From contig NZ_CAMQRY010000001.1 in the NCBI RefSeq assembly GCF_947036855.1, positions 1 to 64,000 of the forward strand: a stretch of DNA of 64,000 nucleotides. The letters are read 5' to 3'. Both the position numbers and the translations under genes were made by a program. Shown here one piece after another: positions 25,653-35,532 of the stretch. The notes below the pieces were generated by a model. That model did not search any database and had not been told where the DNA came from. It saw only the letters and a program-made list of their open reading frames with translations. How positions within the stretch are numbered: the stretch's first letter is position 1; every line of letters begins with the position of its first letter. Source of the DNA: an uncultured Clostridium sp. Its GTDB lineage: Bacteria > Bacillota > Clostridia > Clostridiales > Clostridiaceae.

Positions 25653-26417
25653 TTAAAATTCTAAGTTTAATACATTATCCATATCATACTTACCAGCTTT
25701 AGTTATATCAGACATATAAACAGCAGCTTTTAAAGCTCCTAGTGCAAATACATCTCTTGATATAGCTTTATGGCTTATTTCTATAACTTCACCATCTCCA
25801 GCAAATATAACATCATGGTCACCTATGATTCCACCACCTCTTACAGTATGGACACAGATTTCCTCTTTTTCTCTTTTGTGAGTTCCTTCTCTACCATAGA
25901 TAATTTCTGTTTTATCTTTAATAGCATCTTGAACTGTAGTGGCAAGAAGAAGAGCAGTACCTGATGGTGCATCAACTTTTTGATTATGATGTTTCTCAAT
26001 TATTTCTATATCAAAGTTATCATATAACATTGAAGAAACTTTTTTTAATATGTTGTTAACAACATTAACACCAATGCTCATATTAGCTGATTTAAAAATA
26101 GGTATTCCTTTTGTAGCTTCTTCTATAAGAGATAAATCTTCAGGTGTATATCCTGTTGAACAAAGAATTATAGGTTTTTTAGTTTCTTTAGAGAATGAAA
26201 GTAAAGTAGGAAGAGCTTCAGCTCTTGAAAAATCAATTAAGACATCATAATCTACATTACATTTTGATAATTCACTAAAGATAGGGAAATCTCCATCAAT
26301 TCTATCAATTCTATCAAATCCAGCAACAATTTCTAAGTTATTAAATTTTGTTTTTGCTATATTTATTATAGTAGCACCCATTTTACCAAGGCAACCACTA
26401 AGTAATATTTTAACCAT
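25653..26417 (-). CDS. dapB: 4-hydroxy-tetrahydrodipicolinate reductase
   Basis: This reductase catalyses the second committed step toward lysine and diaminopimelate, reducing HTPA to tetrahydrodipicolinate with NAD(P)H. The 254-aa protein has the nucleotide motif SGCLGKMG at its N terminus and the active-site block EKHHNQKVDAPSGTAL (catalytic His-His and Lys). It then has VRGGGIIGDHDVIFAG for substrate binding. The ATG at 26417 follows GGAG by nine bases; the upstream TTG lies within the ribosome binding site. It is the last gene of asd-dapA-dapB. Besides lysine, the product supplies dipicolinate for spores. Confidence 0.96.
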   Translation of the reverse strand: MVKILLSGCLGKMGATIINIAKTKFNNLEIVAGFDRIDRIDGDFPIFSELSKCNVDYDVLIDFSRAEALPTLLSFSKETKKPIILCSTGYTPEDLSLIEEATKGIPIFKSANMSIGVNVVNNILKKVSSMLYDNFDIEIIEKHHNQKVDAPSGTALLLATTVQDAIKDKTEIIYGREGTHKREKEEICVHTVRGGGIIGDHDVIFAGDGEVIEISHKAISRDVFALGALKAAVYMSDITKAGKYDMDNVLNLEF

Positions 26418-26434
26418 AATAGTTTTCTCCAATC

Positions 26435-27313
26435 TTATTTTAATAAGTTTTGTGATTTTAAAGCATCTTTAAGTTGTAAAAGATTAGAATCTTCCATTTC
26501 ACAAAGAGGTAATCTTAAGTCACCGCAGGTAAATCCCATAAGATTTAATGCAGTTTTAACTGGAATAGGGTTTGTTTCTATAAATAATTTATTTATAGCA
26601 TCAAGATATTTAAGTTGCATATCTCTTGATTCTTTAACTTTCCCATCAAAGAATAATTTACAAATATCATGAGTTTGTTTTGGTGCTATATTTGCAAATA
26701 CAGATATAACTCCAGCACCTCCAAGTGATAATAAAGGAACAATTTGGTCATCATTACCTGAATATATATCTATATTTGGGCAAAGTGCAGCCATCTCAGC
26801 TATTTGTGAAAAATCTCCACTAGCTTCCTTTATAGCAACGATATTTGAAAATTTAGAAAGTTCAAGTAAAGCACTTGGACTAATGTTCATATTTGTTCTT
26901 GATGGAACATTATAAAGAATTATAGGTGTTTTCACAGCATCATTAATAGCTTTGAAATGTGCAATTAATCCTTTTGGAGAAGTTTTATTGTAATAAGGTG
27001 TTATTACAAGAAGTCCATCTACACCTATATTTTGTGCAAATAAACTCATATCTATTGAAGCTTTAGTATCATTTGAACCAGTTCCAGCTATAACAGGAAC
27101 TCTACCATTTACTTCTTTAACAGTAAATTCTATAACACTTTTTCTTTCCTCAAGACTCATAGTTGTAGCTTCACCAGTAGTTCCACAAACTAATATAGAA
27201 TCAGTTTCATTTTCTATGTGCCAGTTGATAAGTTCTTTTAGTTTATCAAAGTCAACTCCTGTTTTTGCAAATGGTGTAACAAGTGCAACACAAGATCCTC
27301 TAAAAATTGACAT
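26435..27313 (-). CDS. dapA: 4-hydroxy-tetrahydrodipicolinate synthase
   Basis: This TIM-barrel aldolase condenses pyruvate with aspartate semialdehyde. The 292-aa protein shows the Thr pair in [10 protein letters not shown] (45-46), Tyr134 in ILYNVPSRT, Arg139, and the Schiff-base Lys162 in [10 protein letters not shown]. These are all the expected catalytic residues. GGAGG precedes the ATG. It lies 19 bases after asd and 17 bases before dapB, so it is translated from the same mRNA. The allosteric lysine site cannot be judged by eye. Confidence 0.97.
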   Translation of the reverse strand: MSIFRGSCVALVTPFAKTGVDFDKLKELINWHIENETDSILVCGTTGEATTMSLEERKSVIEFTVKEVNGRVPVIAGTGSNDTKASIDMSLFAQNIGVDGLLVITPYYNKTSPKGLIAHFKAINDAVKTPIILYNVPSRTNMNISPSALLELSKFSNIVAIKEASGDFSQIAEMAALCPNIDIYSGNDDQIVPLLSLGGAGVISVFANIAPKQTHDICKLFFDGKVKESRDMQLKYLDAINKLFIETNPIPVKTALNLMGFTCGDLRLPLCEMEDSNLLQLKDALKSQNLLK

Positions 27314-27332
27314 AAAAATACCTCCGAAAATT

Positions 27333-28316
27333 TTATTTTATTAGGTGTTCTGCAATTTGAATTGTATTAAGAGCAGCACCTTTTCTTATATTATCAGCAA
27401 CAACCCAAAGATTTAAGCCATTGTCTACACTAATATCTCTTCTTATTCTACCCACATAAACATCATCTTTACCATCACAGTAAAGGGCAGTTGGGTAAAT
27501 GTTATTATCTAAATCATCCATAACTGTTAAGCCTTCAAAATCAGCAAGAAGTTTTTTTACATCTTCAATTTCAAATTCTTTTCCAAGTTCTAAGTTTATA
27601 CTCTCACTATGTGAATTTATAACAGGAACTCTAACAGCAGTAGCTGAAATTCTAAGATTTTCATCATGAAGAATTTTTCTACTTTCCTCAACCATTTTCA
27701 TTTCTTCCTTAGTATATCCGTTTTCTAAGAATACATCTATATGTGGAAGAATATTCCCTGCAATTGGATAAGGGAATTTTTTTGGAGCTTCTCCTTTAAT
27801 ACCATCTTCAAGATCTCTAATTCCTTGAATACCTGCACCAGATACAGCTTGGTAAGTTGAATATACAACTCTTTTAATACCGTATTTATCTTTAAGTGGC
27901 TTCAATGCGACCATAGCTTGTATTGTAGAACAGTTAGGATTAGCAATTATTCCATTATGAAGTTTTATATCTTCAGGATTAACCTCTGGAACAACTAATG
28001 GAACATTTTTATCCATTCTAAAGGCACTACTATTATCTATTACGATTGCTCCATAATTTACAAATATAGGAGCAAAGTCAAGACTAGTATCACCCCCAGC
28101 TGAGAATAAAGCAAAATCTATTTTCTTGTTCTTCACATTTTCTTCGCATAATTCCTCAACTATATATTCTTCATTACTAAATGTCATAACTTTACCAGCA
28201 GATTTTTTTGAAGCAAATAAAAATAATTCTTTTATAGGAAATTTTCTTTCTTCAAGAATTTCTAAAAATTTTCTACCAACATTACCAGTAGAACCAACTA
28301 TTGCAACGTTATACAA
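27333..28316 (-). CDS. asd: Aspartate-semialdehyde dehydrogenase
   Basis: This enzyme reduces beta-aspartyl phosphate to aspartate semialdehyde, the entry to lysine, threonine and methionine synthesis. The 327-aa protein has the Rossmann motif [15 protein letters not shown] and the catalytic Cys129 in NPNCSTIQ. It also has [11 protein letters not shown] and the general-base His in [10 protein letters not shown]. The start is TTG with GGAGGGG upstream; the first residues ([11 protein letters not shown]) fit the family exactly. It is the first gene of asd-dapA-dapB. No lysine riboswitch fits in the short leader. Confidence 0.97.
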   Translation of the reverse strand: MYNVAIVGSTGNVGRKFLEILEERKFPIKELFLFASKKSAGKVMTFSNEEYIVEELCEENVKNKKIDFALFSAGGDTSLDFAPIFVNYGAIVIDNSSAFRMDKNVPLVVPEVNPEDIKLHNGIIANPNCSTIQAMVALKPLKDKYGIKRVVYSTYQAVSGAGIQGIRDLEDGIKGEAPKKFPYPIAGNILPHIDVFLENGYTKEEMKMVEESRKILHDENLRISATAVRVPVINSHSESINLELGKEFEIEDVKKLLADFEGLTVMDDLDNNIYPTALYCDGKDDVYVGRIRRDISVDNGLNLWVVADNIRKGAALNTIQIAEHLIK

Positions 28317-28348
28317 AATAACCCCTCCTTAAATTTATATATATATTA

Positions 28349-28378
28349 AATATAGTTCAAAAGGTATGTATTTATCAA
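28349..28378 (-). promoter_or_regulatory. Candidate promoter of asd-dapA-dapB
   Basis: On the minus strand TTGATA (28373-28378) and TATATT (28349-28354) are 18 bases apart, and the start codon follows about 33 bases later. The region is AT-rich, so chance matches are possible. Confidence 0.5.
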
Positions 28379-28417
28379 GTTTTATTAAGAAAAAATAAAA
28401 AATAACTGAGGTTTTCT

Positions 28418-28447
28418 GAATAATATAGGCAGCAGATGGAGAAAATA
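28418..28447 (+). promoter_or_regulatory. Weak candidate sigma-G promoter of the SASP gene
   Basis: GAATA (fits GHATR) and GAAAATA (two mismatches to CATNHTA) are separated by 18 bases. Transcription would begin after the ATG at 28436, supporting the TTG start further downstream. Confidence 0.25.
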
Positions 28448-28477
28448 AGAATAAAAATTATTAAAGGGATGATAGAT

Positions 28478-28747
28478 TTGAGTAAAACGCCACTAAAAAA
28501 AATAATAAAGGAAAAATTAAAAGGAAATAAGCAGTTAACAATAGCAGAAGAACTTAGGGAAACAATGAAGTATGAAATAGCAGATGAGCTTGGACTTACT
28601 GATAAAGTAATAGAGTGTGGATGGGGAGGACTTACAGCTGAAGAGACAGGAAGAATTGGAGGAGTAATGACTAAAAGAAAGAAGGAACGTAAAATTCCAA
28701 GCAATGATGAAATTCTTGGAAGGAAGAAATTTATTGACGAAAAATAG
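28478..28747 (+). CDS. Alpha/beta-type small acid-soluble spore protein
   Basis: This 89-aa protein coats spore DNA and protects it from damage, and is degraded by the GPR protease at germination. The family core is clear: LRETMKYEIADELG, with the GPR cleavage region around EIADE, and TGRIGGVMTKRKKE. It has an unusual basic N-terminal stretch (SKTPLKKIIKEKLKGN). I chose the TTG start because AAAGGG stands nine bases before it; the upstream ATGs lack a ribosome binding site. It resembles the minor SspF/Ssp4-type proteins of clostridia. Confidence 0.87.
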   Translation: MSKTPLKKIIKEKLKGNKQLTIAEELRETMKYEIADELGLTDKVIECGWGGLTAEETGRIGGVMTKRKKERKIPSNDEILGRKKFIDEK

Positions 28748-28798
28748 CAAAGTATTATAATATGATAGTTAGTATGAAGTAATAGAAGGGAGAACGTG

Positions 28799-29536
28799 AT
28801 GAGTAGTTATAATAAAATGGCAAAAGTTTACGATCAGCTTATAAATGAAGATATTAACTATAAAGATATAGCTGACTTTCTTTTAAGTGTCGCAAAAAAA
28901 GAGAATATTAAATTTGATAATTACTTAGACTTAGCATGTGGTACAGGAAATGTTGGAATACATGTTGGGGAAAAGTTTAAAGAAAATTATTTTGTTGACC
29001 TTTCAGCAGATATGTTAACAGAGGTTGAGCAAAAGCTTAGAGATAATAAACTTAAAGCAAAAATAATATGTCAGGATATGTGTGAGCTTGAACTTGGAAC
29101 ACAGTTTGATTTAATAAGTTGTGTACTAGATTCTACAAACTATATACTTGATGAGAATGATTTAAAAGATTATTTCAAAAGTGTTTATAGACATTTAGAA
29201 GATGATGGTGTGTTTGTATTTGATATAAACTCATATTATAAACTTTCAACGGTGCTTGGAAATAATATTTATACATATGATAATGAAGAAATTTTTTATA
29301 CATGGGAAAATGTTTTCGAGGATGATATAGTTGAAATGAGCCTTACATTCTTTATAAAAGATATGTATCTTTATGAGAGATTTGATGAAGTTCATGAGGA
29401 AAGAGCTTATAAAGAAGATGAGATTGAGAGTATATTTAAAAGTGTTGGATTTGAAATGATTTCAAAGCATGATGGATATACAGAGGACTCAGTAACAAAT
29501 GAAACTGAAAGAATATTATATATTCTGAAAAAATAG
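28799..29536 (+). CDS. Class I SAM-dependent methyltransferase
   Basis: The 245-aa protein has motif [16 protein letters not shown] (about 42-56), a following acidic motif VDLSADML and motif IV-like [14 protein letters not shown]. This is the fold used by UbiE/YqeM-type small-molecule methyltransferases. The substrate cannot be predicted. GGGAG precedes the ATG at 28799 by six bases; a GTG directly before it also opens the frame. It lies 17 bases before hslO and is probably cotranscribed with it. Confidence 0.9.
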   Translation: MSSYNKMAKVYDQLINEDINYKDIADFLLSVAKKENIKFDNYLDLACGTGNVGIHVGEKFKENYFVDLSADMLTEVEQKLRDNKLKAKIICQDMCELELGTQFDLISCVLDSTNYILDENDLKDYFKSVYRHLEDDGVFVFDINSYYKLSTVLGNNIYTYDNEEIFYTWENVFEDDIVEMSLTFFIKDMYLYERFDEVHEERAYKEDEIESIFKSVGFEMISKHDGYTEDSVTNETERILYILKK

Positions 29537-29553
29537 ATGGAGGATTAAATTAT

Positions 29554-30429
29554 ATGGATAAATTAATAAAAGCAACTGCTAAAGGCGGAATGGTAAGAAT
29601 AATAGCAGCACAAACTACAGAACTTGTTAATGATGCTAGAAAAGCACATAATTGTACACCTACTGCATCAGCAGCACTTGGAAGAATGCTAACTGCTGGA
29701 GTTTTAATGGGATCAACACTTAAGTCAAAGAAAGAAGTATTAACACTTCAAATGAATGGTGGTGGAGATGCTAAAGGTTTAACAGTAACAGCTTACTCAG
29801 ATTGTAGAGTTAAAGGATTTATAGGTAACCCTAGTGTGAACCTTCCTTTAAATATAGCTAATGGTAAATTAAATGTTGGAGAAGCTATTGGTAAAAATGG
29901 TATGCTTGCAATTATAAAAGACCAAGGGATGAAAGAGCCATACGTTGGGCAAGTTCCAATATATAGTGGAGAGATTGCAGAAGATATTGCATATTATTAT
30001 ACAGTTTCAGAGCAAGTTCCTTCAGCAGTAGCACTTGGAGTTTTAGTAGATAGAGATTTAAGCATAAAGTCAGCTGGTGGATTTATAATTCAAATGCTAC
30101 CAGGGGCTGATGAAATGCTTGGAGATTTAATAACATATAGATTAGAAGAAATTCCACCAGTTACAACAATGTTATCAGAAGGAAAGACTATGACTGAAAT
30201 CATAGAGTATATATTTGATGGTATGGACCTTGAAATATATGATGAGGGAATTGTTCCTAAATTCTCTTGTGATTGTTCAAGAAAAAAAGTTGAGAAAGCT
30301 TTAATAACAATTGGAAGAAAAGATTTACAAGAATTATATGATGAAGGTAAGTCAGAAGAACTTAAATGTCATTTCTGTAATACAGGATATACATTTAATC
30401 ATGAAGAAATTGGAGAGTTATTAAAATAA
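29554..30429 (+). CDS. hslO: Hsp33 redox-regulated chaperone
   Basis: Hsp33 is a cytoplasmic holdase activated by oxidation. The 291-aa protein has the N-terminal substrate-binding domain and a C-terminal zinc redox switch made of CDC and CHFC, about 30 residues apart (about 246-280). Under oxidative or bleach stress the cysteines form disulphides and release zinc. GGAGG precedes the ATG. It is followed by a tRNA-Cys gene in the same direction without a terminator between them. Confidence 0.97.
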   Translation: MDKLIKATAKGGMVRIIAAQTTELVNDARKAHNCTPTASAALGRMLTAGVLMGSTLKSKKEVLTLQMNGGGDAKGLTVTAYSDCRVKGFIGNPSVNLPLNIANGKLNVGEAIGKNGMLAIIKDQGMKEPYVGQVPIYSGEIAEDIAYYYTVSEQVPSAVALGVLVDRDLSIKSAGGFIIQMLPGADEMLGDLITYRLEEIPPVTTMLSEGKTMTEIIEYIFDGMDLEIYDEGIVPKFSCDCSRKKVEKALITIGRKDLQELYDEGKSEELKCHFCNTGYTFNHEEIGELLK

Positions 30430-30513
30430 TTGTAACAATTTAATTTGATAAGTATAATATATAGTATTGTTAGAGGAATAATCAATACTTCAACTACATA
30501 CTATATATTGTAT

Positions 30514-30587
<74 letters not shown>

Positions 30588-30588
30588 A

Positions 30589-30625
30589 AAAAACATCTTT
30601 ATTTAAATATAAAGATGTTTTTTTT
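30589..30625 (+). terminator. Terminator of the tRNA-Cys transcript
   Basis: An 11-bp stem (AACATCTTTAT with its complement) has a 6-base loop and a T run, starting two bases after the tRNA CCA end. Confidence 0.9.
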
Positions 30626-30794
30626 CGTTAAAATATAAATTTATTAAAGAAAAAATTAAAGTTAGTTACAATGATTTGATTGGCTATTATTTAAGAAAAA
30701 GAAAATAAATTTAAAAAAGAAATTAATATGAAATAAAGAGAAAATATGGTAAAATTATCTTGAATACATTTACGGTGAAAAGGGAGATTGTTTT

Positions 30795-33700
30795 ATGGAT
30801 AAAAAAATACAAAAGTATTTAGATAGCTATAAGCGTTTATATTTTAGGGGGGCTATTAAGAATTCTAAGACTAAAGACCTTTTAGAGAAAAAAAGAATGA
30901 GTTTAGGACTAGATGCAGTGGAAACTGAAGAAATAATTTTAGAACTTTCTAAAAGTTTAGAAGCTGTTGTAGACTATATAAAAGGATTTTTAGATTTAAA
31001 TTATGATGGAACAACTGAAAGTTTAATATTAGATGAGTTTGATACACAAGAAATTCAAGAATTTTGGCAGGATATGAATTTATCTGATGAAGATGGAATG
31101 AAATGCTTAGAGTTTGCTAAAGGTACATTTACAAATATTAAGGCTGTACCTGAAGTTACAATAGTTAAGACAGAAGAGATAGCTATAAATAATAATGTTA
31201 CAAAAAGTAACTTTACATTAACAGAAGAAAAAATGAATAATGATTTTATAAAAGATGGCAATTTATATACATCTAATGTTGAGAGTAAAGAACTGATATA
31301 TACTAATGAAAGTTCAGTGTCTGTGGTAGATAGTAGTAATGAATTTATATTAAATCAATATAAGTCAATACTTGCTATGGCAAAGAGAAGTGAAGATGAT
31401 AGTATACAAATGAGGTTTTTAAATCTTGTTTTATCATATACAATGTCATACCAGAATGATATATTGGATTTAGAGGATAGGAAAGATTTAAATATAGATA
31501 ATTTGACAAATATTTTTTATACGAGATATGAAGATTTTTTAGAAGATTTTATGATTATCATAAAAGAAACAGAAATAATATCTATTGAAGATGTACCAAA
31601 TTATAAATTAGATGAAATATTTGAAGTTAAAAACATCAGGAATTATACAAGCTTTTTAGAACAGATAAATGATGAGTTAGATAAGGGGAATAATGAAGAA
31701 TTTGCTTGGATGCCAAAAGTTGCACTTCAGTATGAATCAGCTAAGGTTAACACTATTATAGGAAGAAAAACTAGTGAGTATATTTTTAAAATATTACAAG
31801 GGTGTATGAATAGTGGAAAGAAAAAGTATGAGGGTAATATAGCAAATAGAGCATTTAGAACTGTAGACATATTATTAGCACAGTTACTTTCTAATCTTAC
31901 AAGTTATGCAATTTATGTAATTAAAACGTTGCTTGATAAATCAGTTAGTGGACAAGTTAAGTTAGAAGAGATTATAGAGTCTAAAGAAAATGCTATAAAT
32001 TATATAGCACTTGCAAAATCTATAAATAAAAATAAAGAGTATGAACGTTATATTGGTGGTATTATTGATTCATTAAAAGAATATCCGTATTATGAAGAAT
32101 CTCATATTGAGATTATGAAAATTTTAGATATTAATGTAGATGAAGAAAGAATGTTATTAGATTTCTCACATAGCATAATAGTAGGAGCAGGTGAGAACTG
32201 CGCTAATATAAATAGAAGACTTATAGAGCTTAACTCAGATTTGTATAATTCTTCAATAGAAGAACTTAAAAAAGAAAATGTTGAGTTTACAAAGCTACGA
32301 GGTGTTTGTGAAAATTTAAGACAAAAATTTAAGATAAGAGATGTTAATACTATTGTTAGATGTGAACTTCAAACATTTGGAAAAGTTATAAGTACAGTAA
32401 ATTACTCAGAAGTGGATGAATCTTTAAGGCTTGAATTATATAAAGCTCAAATGATTGTTTATAGAAATCAAGATTTAGATTTAGAGAAGAAAGGTAATCT
32501 TATTAGAGGTCTTAGAAATATATATAGTATTGATAGTGATGAAGTAGTAATAGAAGCAGAACTTAATAATTTTGGAATGATTTTTTCAGATGTAGATTTT
32601 TTAAAGGTAGATTTTGAAATAAGAAAAGATATGTTTAAGAAAAGAATTGAAGAGCTTGAATATGAAAGAGATCAAGATTATTTAGAAAATAAAATAATAG
32701 AATATAAGCAAACATATAGAATTGATACTAAATTTGCAATGAATCTTGAAATATCTAAATTTGGAAGATGGTTTGGTGAACTTGATTTAACTGGACTTGA
32801 TAATGAAGATTTAGAAGATTTTATTGTTAAGTTATCTAAAACTATAATGTTACTTAATCTTACTAATGAGAAGAAGAATATATTACTAAATCAGCTTAAA
32901 GAAGAGAGTGGATATAGTACAAAACAATTCTATGAAATTCAAAATAGAATAGGAAATAAGGATATTGCTTTAAACAATGAAGATTCAATAGATATTGAGT
33001 TTATTGAAAAAGCAAATGAAATATTTAAAAAATATCCAAAGATAATTTTAGAAGATAAACTTTTAGCAAGTGGAGAAGCAGATTTTCATTGTGGAGTGTT
33101 TATAAAGAAGTTTGAAGATATAAGAGAATCTTTAAGAGATGAGGATTTATTCCTTCTTAGAAAAAGTAACAATATGGATGGTTTTCTTATTACATCAAAA
33201 GCTATATATCATTCAAATTGGTCAAATGCACTGTTCATAAAGGATATTACTAGAATTTTATGGAAAGAAAAAAGCACTTTAAAAGGTGGACAAAGATATT
33301 TCAGACCATATATTCACTTAGAAAGTAATCTTGATTCATTTAGGTTTGATTTTGTAGGATTTAGACAAATTGATGTATTTATTAAATTTTTAACTGACTT
33401 GATTAATACAAATAGAAATCTTAGAGGGCTTTCAAACTGTGAATATAGCATGAAAAGTATTGCTGAGAGTTCATTAACGCCTAGCGAAATGTTAGAGGGA
33501 AATGAATTTAAAGAAAAATATACAGGTGATATAAATATACTAAAGGATAATAATGAAATTTATGGATTTATAAAAAATGGAATATCAAATGAACTTAGAA
33601 GAGGTATAAAACTTCAAGATATAAATACTAAGCTTGATAGTAAAATAAAAAATGCTATTGCTGCATATGCGCCTATAGAGCAAAATGAAGTGCCTTTAAT

Positions 33701-33950
33701 TTCTTATGATAGTACATTGTTTAAGTCTGGAAAAGAAGGTTTTATGTTAACGACAAAGGCATTGTACTGTAAGAATAAATTTGGTACACCTTGGAAAGTT
33801 ACGCATAAAGATATGAGATTTATAAAGCTTGAAGATGAGATTATTATATTTAATGACAAGCAGACAACTATATCTTCAATTTCAGAAAAAGAAAGAATTG
33901 AGTTTAGAGCTCTTTTAGAGTTCTGCTCATATATATTTAAGGTTAGTTAA
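30795..33950 (+). CDS. Large uncharacterised protein with internal repeats and PH-like modules, 1051 aa
   Basis: I do not recognise this cytoplasmic protein: there is no signal peptide, membrane helix or known catalytic motif. An N-terminal helical part (1-60) is followed by an acidic, low-complexity linker (about 110-190). A helical middle contains three repeats of about 64 aa starting with E-[LI]-x-x-F-G (Glu524, Glu589, Glu652). Near the C terminus two modules share a strand pattern: MDGFLITSKAIYHSNWSNA (about 795) and KEGFMLTTKALYCKNKFG (about 979), each followed by a hydrophobic-D/E alternation. They resemble PH-like folds seen in other clostridial proteins. It stands alone between terminators. 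Confidence 0.85.
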   Translation: MDKKIQKYLDSYKRLYFRGAIKNSKTKDLLEKKRMSLGLDAVETEEIILELSKSLEAVVDYIKGFLDLNYDGTTESLILDEFDTQEIQEFWQDMNLSDEDGMKCLEFAKGTFTNIKAVPEVTIVKTEEIAINNNVTKSNFTLTEEKMNNDFIKDGNLYTSNVESKELIYTNESSVSVVDSSNEFILNQYKSILAMAKRSEDDSIQMRFLNLVLSYTMSYQNDILDLEDRKDLNIDNLTNIFYTRYEDFLEDFMIIIKETEIISIEDVPNYKLDEIFEVKNIRNYTSFLEQINDELDKGNNEEFAWMPKVALQYESAKVNTIIGRKTSEYIFKILQGCMNSGKKKYEGNIANRAFRTVDILLAQLLSNLTSYAIYVIKTLLDKSVSGQVKLEEIIESKENAINYIALAKSINKNKEYERYIGGIIDSLKEYPYYEESHIEIMKILDINVDEERMLLDFSHSIIVGAGENCANINRRLIELNSDLYNSSIEELKKENVEFTKLRGVCENLRQKFKIRDVNTIVRCELQTFGKVISTVNYSEVDESLRLELYKAQMIVYRNQDLDLEKKGNLIRGLRNIYSIDSDEVVIEAELNNFGMIFSDVDFLKVDFEIRKDMFKKRIEELEYERDQDYLENKIIEYKQTYRIDTKFAMNLEISKFGRWFGELDLTGLDNEDLEDFIVKLSKTIMLLNLTNEKKNILLNQLKEESGYSTKQFYEIQNRIGNKDIALNNEDSIDIEFIEKANEIFKKYPKIILEDKLLASGEADFHCGVFIKKFEDIRESLRDEDLFLLRKSNNMDGFLITSKAIYHSNWSNALFIKDITRILWKEKSTLKGGQRYFRPYIHLESNLDSFRFDFVGFRQIDVFIKFLTDLINTNRNLRGLSNCEYSMKSIAESSLTPSEMLEGNEFKEKYTGDINILKDNNEIYGFIKNGISNELRRGIKLQDINTKLDSKIKNAIAAYAPIEQNEVPLISYDSTLFKSGKEGFMLTTKALYCKNKFGTPWKVTHKDMRFIKLEDEIIIFNDKQTTISSISEKERIEFRALLEFCSYIFKVS

Positions 33951-33951
33951 G

Positions 33952-33988
33952 AAAAAATCTGAAGAGGAAAGCCTCTTCAGATTTTTTT
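33952..33988 (+). terminator. Intrinsic terminator after the 1051-aa gene
   Basis: A perfect stem (AAAATCTGAAGAGG with its complement) has a 4-base loop, ends in a T run and lies right after the stop codon. Confidence 0.92.
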
Positions 33989-34053
33989 ATTTTGATAAAG
34001 ATTGATATAATAAAAGTAGATAAAGGTAAAATTAGAATTAGAGGAGTGTTAAA

Positions 34054-34608
34054 ATGGAATTAGTGGGCGTGAAGAAACTTGTAGATTGTAAGTTTTTAAA
34101 AATGTATGAGCTAGATTTGTTAAATAAGAATAATAAGCCAAAGAAATATTTTGTTGCAAGTAGAAGAAATGAAGAAGAACTTAGTTGTAGAACGAATAAT
34201 CATAATAAGGCAGATGCTGTAATGATAGTGCCGATAACAAAGGATGATGAATTTATTATATTAAAACAGTTTAGACCTCCAATAAATGATTATATATATG
34301 AATTTCCAGCAGGACTTATAGATGCAGGTGAGGAAATAGAAGAATCAGCAAAGAGAGAATTGTTTGAGGAAACAGGACTAAGTATAATATCAATGGAGTT
34401 ATTATTAAAAGCAAGTTATACATCAGTTGGAATGAGCGATGAATCTGTTGCAGTAGTAAAAGCTATTGTAGAAGGGGAAATATCAACAGATAATACTGAG
34501 GATGATGAAGAAATAGAAGTTTTAAAAATTAAAAGAGAAAATGTAAAAGAATTTATTGCAAATCATAATACATCAATAAAAACAGCACTTGCCTTATTAA
34601 GTGTTTAA
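34054..34608 (+). CDS. Nudix hydrolase, ADP-ribose pyrophosphatase-like
   Basis: The 184-aa protein has a full Nudix box (Gx5Ex7REUxEExGU) around [18 protein letters not shown], positioned about residues 88-110. The upstream part ([18 protein letters not shown], then [11 protein letters not shown]) is typical of ADP-ribose diphosphatases (NudF type), which hydrolyse ADP-ribose to AMP and ribose 5-phosphate. The exact substrate is inferred. AGAGGAG precedes the ATG. It lies between two terminators and is monocistronic. Confidence 0.92.
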   Translation: MELVGVKKLVDCKFLKMYELDLLNKNNKPKKYFVASRRNEEELSCRTNNHNKADAVMIVPITKDDEFIILKQFRPPINDYIYEFPAGLIDAGEEIEESAKRELFEETGLSIISMELLLKASYTSVGMSDESVAVVKAIVEGEISTDNTEDDEEIEVLKIKRENVKEFIANHNTSIKTALALLSV

Positions 34609-34619
34609 AAGATAAGAAA

Positions 34620-34657
34620 GAAAAGTATTCTATTTTATAGAATACTTTTCTTTTTTT
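34620..34657 (+). terminator. Intrinsic terminator after the Nudix gene
   Basis: A 14-bp stem (GAAAAGTATTCTAT with its complement) has a 3-base loop and a T run. Confidence 0.9.
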
Positions 34658-34698
34658 ATTAACAAATAAGGCTATGAAAACGTAAAATGTATTAATGG

Positions 34699-35400
34699 TT
34701 AAAGCATAGTAAGAATACTACCTTTATCAATAAGTTTTGAGTCTGATAAGTAAATAGGCTCAACATCATATTTTGATAAAAAATTTAAAATATCATTTCC
34801 ATAAGTATGATATTTTAAGTCACCAAAGAAAGCTATTTTATTTTTTGAAATTAATCCACAGGCACCACCAATAAATCCATATGGTAAATCAAGTAATGTG
34901 ATATCACCAGAGGGGATTAAAAGTACATCTATATCAGTATAAGGTTTAAGTGTGTTATAGATACCTATATCAGAGGTGATAAGAGCATTATCACTAACAA
35001 TAGCACAAGAACATTTACTATAACCTTGTTTTATATTTATAAGTGTTTTGTTATTAACAGCACTTAATAAATTTTTATCAGTATATTTTAAGTTATGAAT
35101 AAAATAGTCTTTAAGGTTAATTGCATTTAAAAAAATATTTTCTGGATATTTATTTTTAAGTAATTTATCAGAAAATTTAATATCTATATTATTGAAAATT
35201 TCATTTGTGATATCCAAAGATGAATTTTTTGCAATAATAAAACTTGAACCTGATAATATATTAACCTGAATATCAGGATGAGAATTAATTGCATCATATA
35301 AATATGGTGATGTAGGGATTAAAACAATATTTAAATCTTCTTTATAAAGTTTGCTAAGTTCTTCTTTTGAAACTTTAGAGTCTAAAAAACATATATTCAT
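34699..35400 (-). CDS. Probable DUF6873 (GME-fold) protein
   Basis: The 233-aa protein has features I associate with the clostridial DUF6873 family, related in fold to guanidino-modifying enzymes. These are SHPDIQVNIL near residue 40, a cysteine motif QGYSKCSCAIVSDNALITSD in the middle, and GFIGGACGLI. The histidine, aspartate and cysteines could form an active site, but no activity is known. GGAGG precedes the ATG. It is convergent with the Nudix gene and divergent from ytxC. Family membership is from memory and moderate. Confidence 0.7.
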   Translation of the reverse strand: MNICFLDSKVSKEELSKLYKEDLNIVLIPTSPYLYDAINSHPDIQVNILSGSSFIIAKNSSLDITNEIFNNIDIKFSDKLLKNKYPENIFLNAINLKDYFIHNLKYTDKNLLSAVNNKTLINIKQGYSKCSCAIVSDNALITSDIGIYNTLKPYTDIDVLLIPSGDITLLDLPYGFIGGACGLISKNKIAFFGDLKYHTYGNDILNFLSKYDVEPIYLSDSKLIDKGSILTML

Positions 35401-35532
35401 AAAAATACCTCCTAGAATATGAATAAGGATATATTACTAAAATATGAGTATTATGTCGATTATTTTCTAATTATATTTTGTATAGTGAAAGGAAAATAAA
35501 GCATACTAAGAATGAAGAAAGGAGTGAGACTT

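Noticed and set aside
28317..28430. Lysine riboswitch before asd
   Set aside because: The leader from the candidate promoter is only about 30 bases and no lysine riboswitch core is present.
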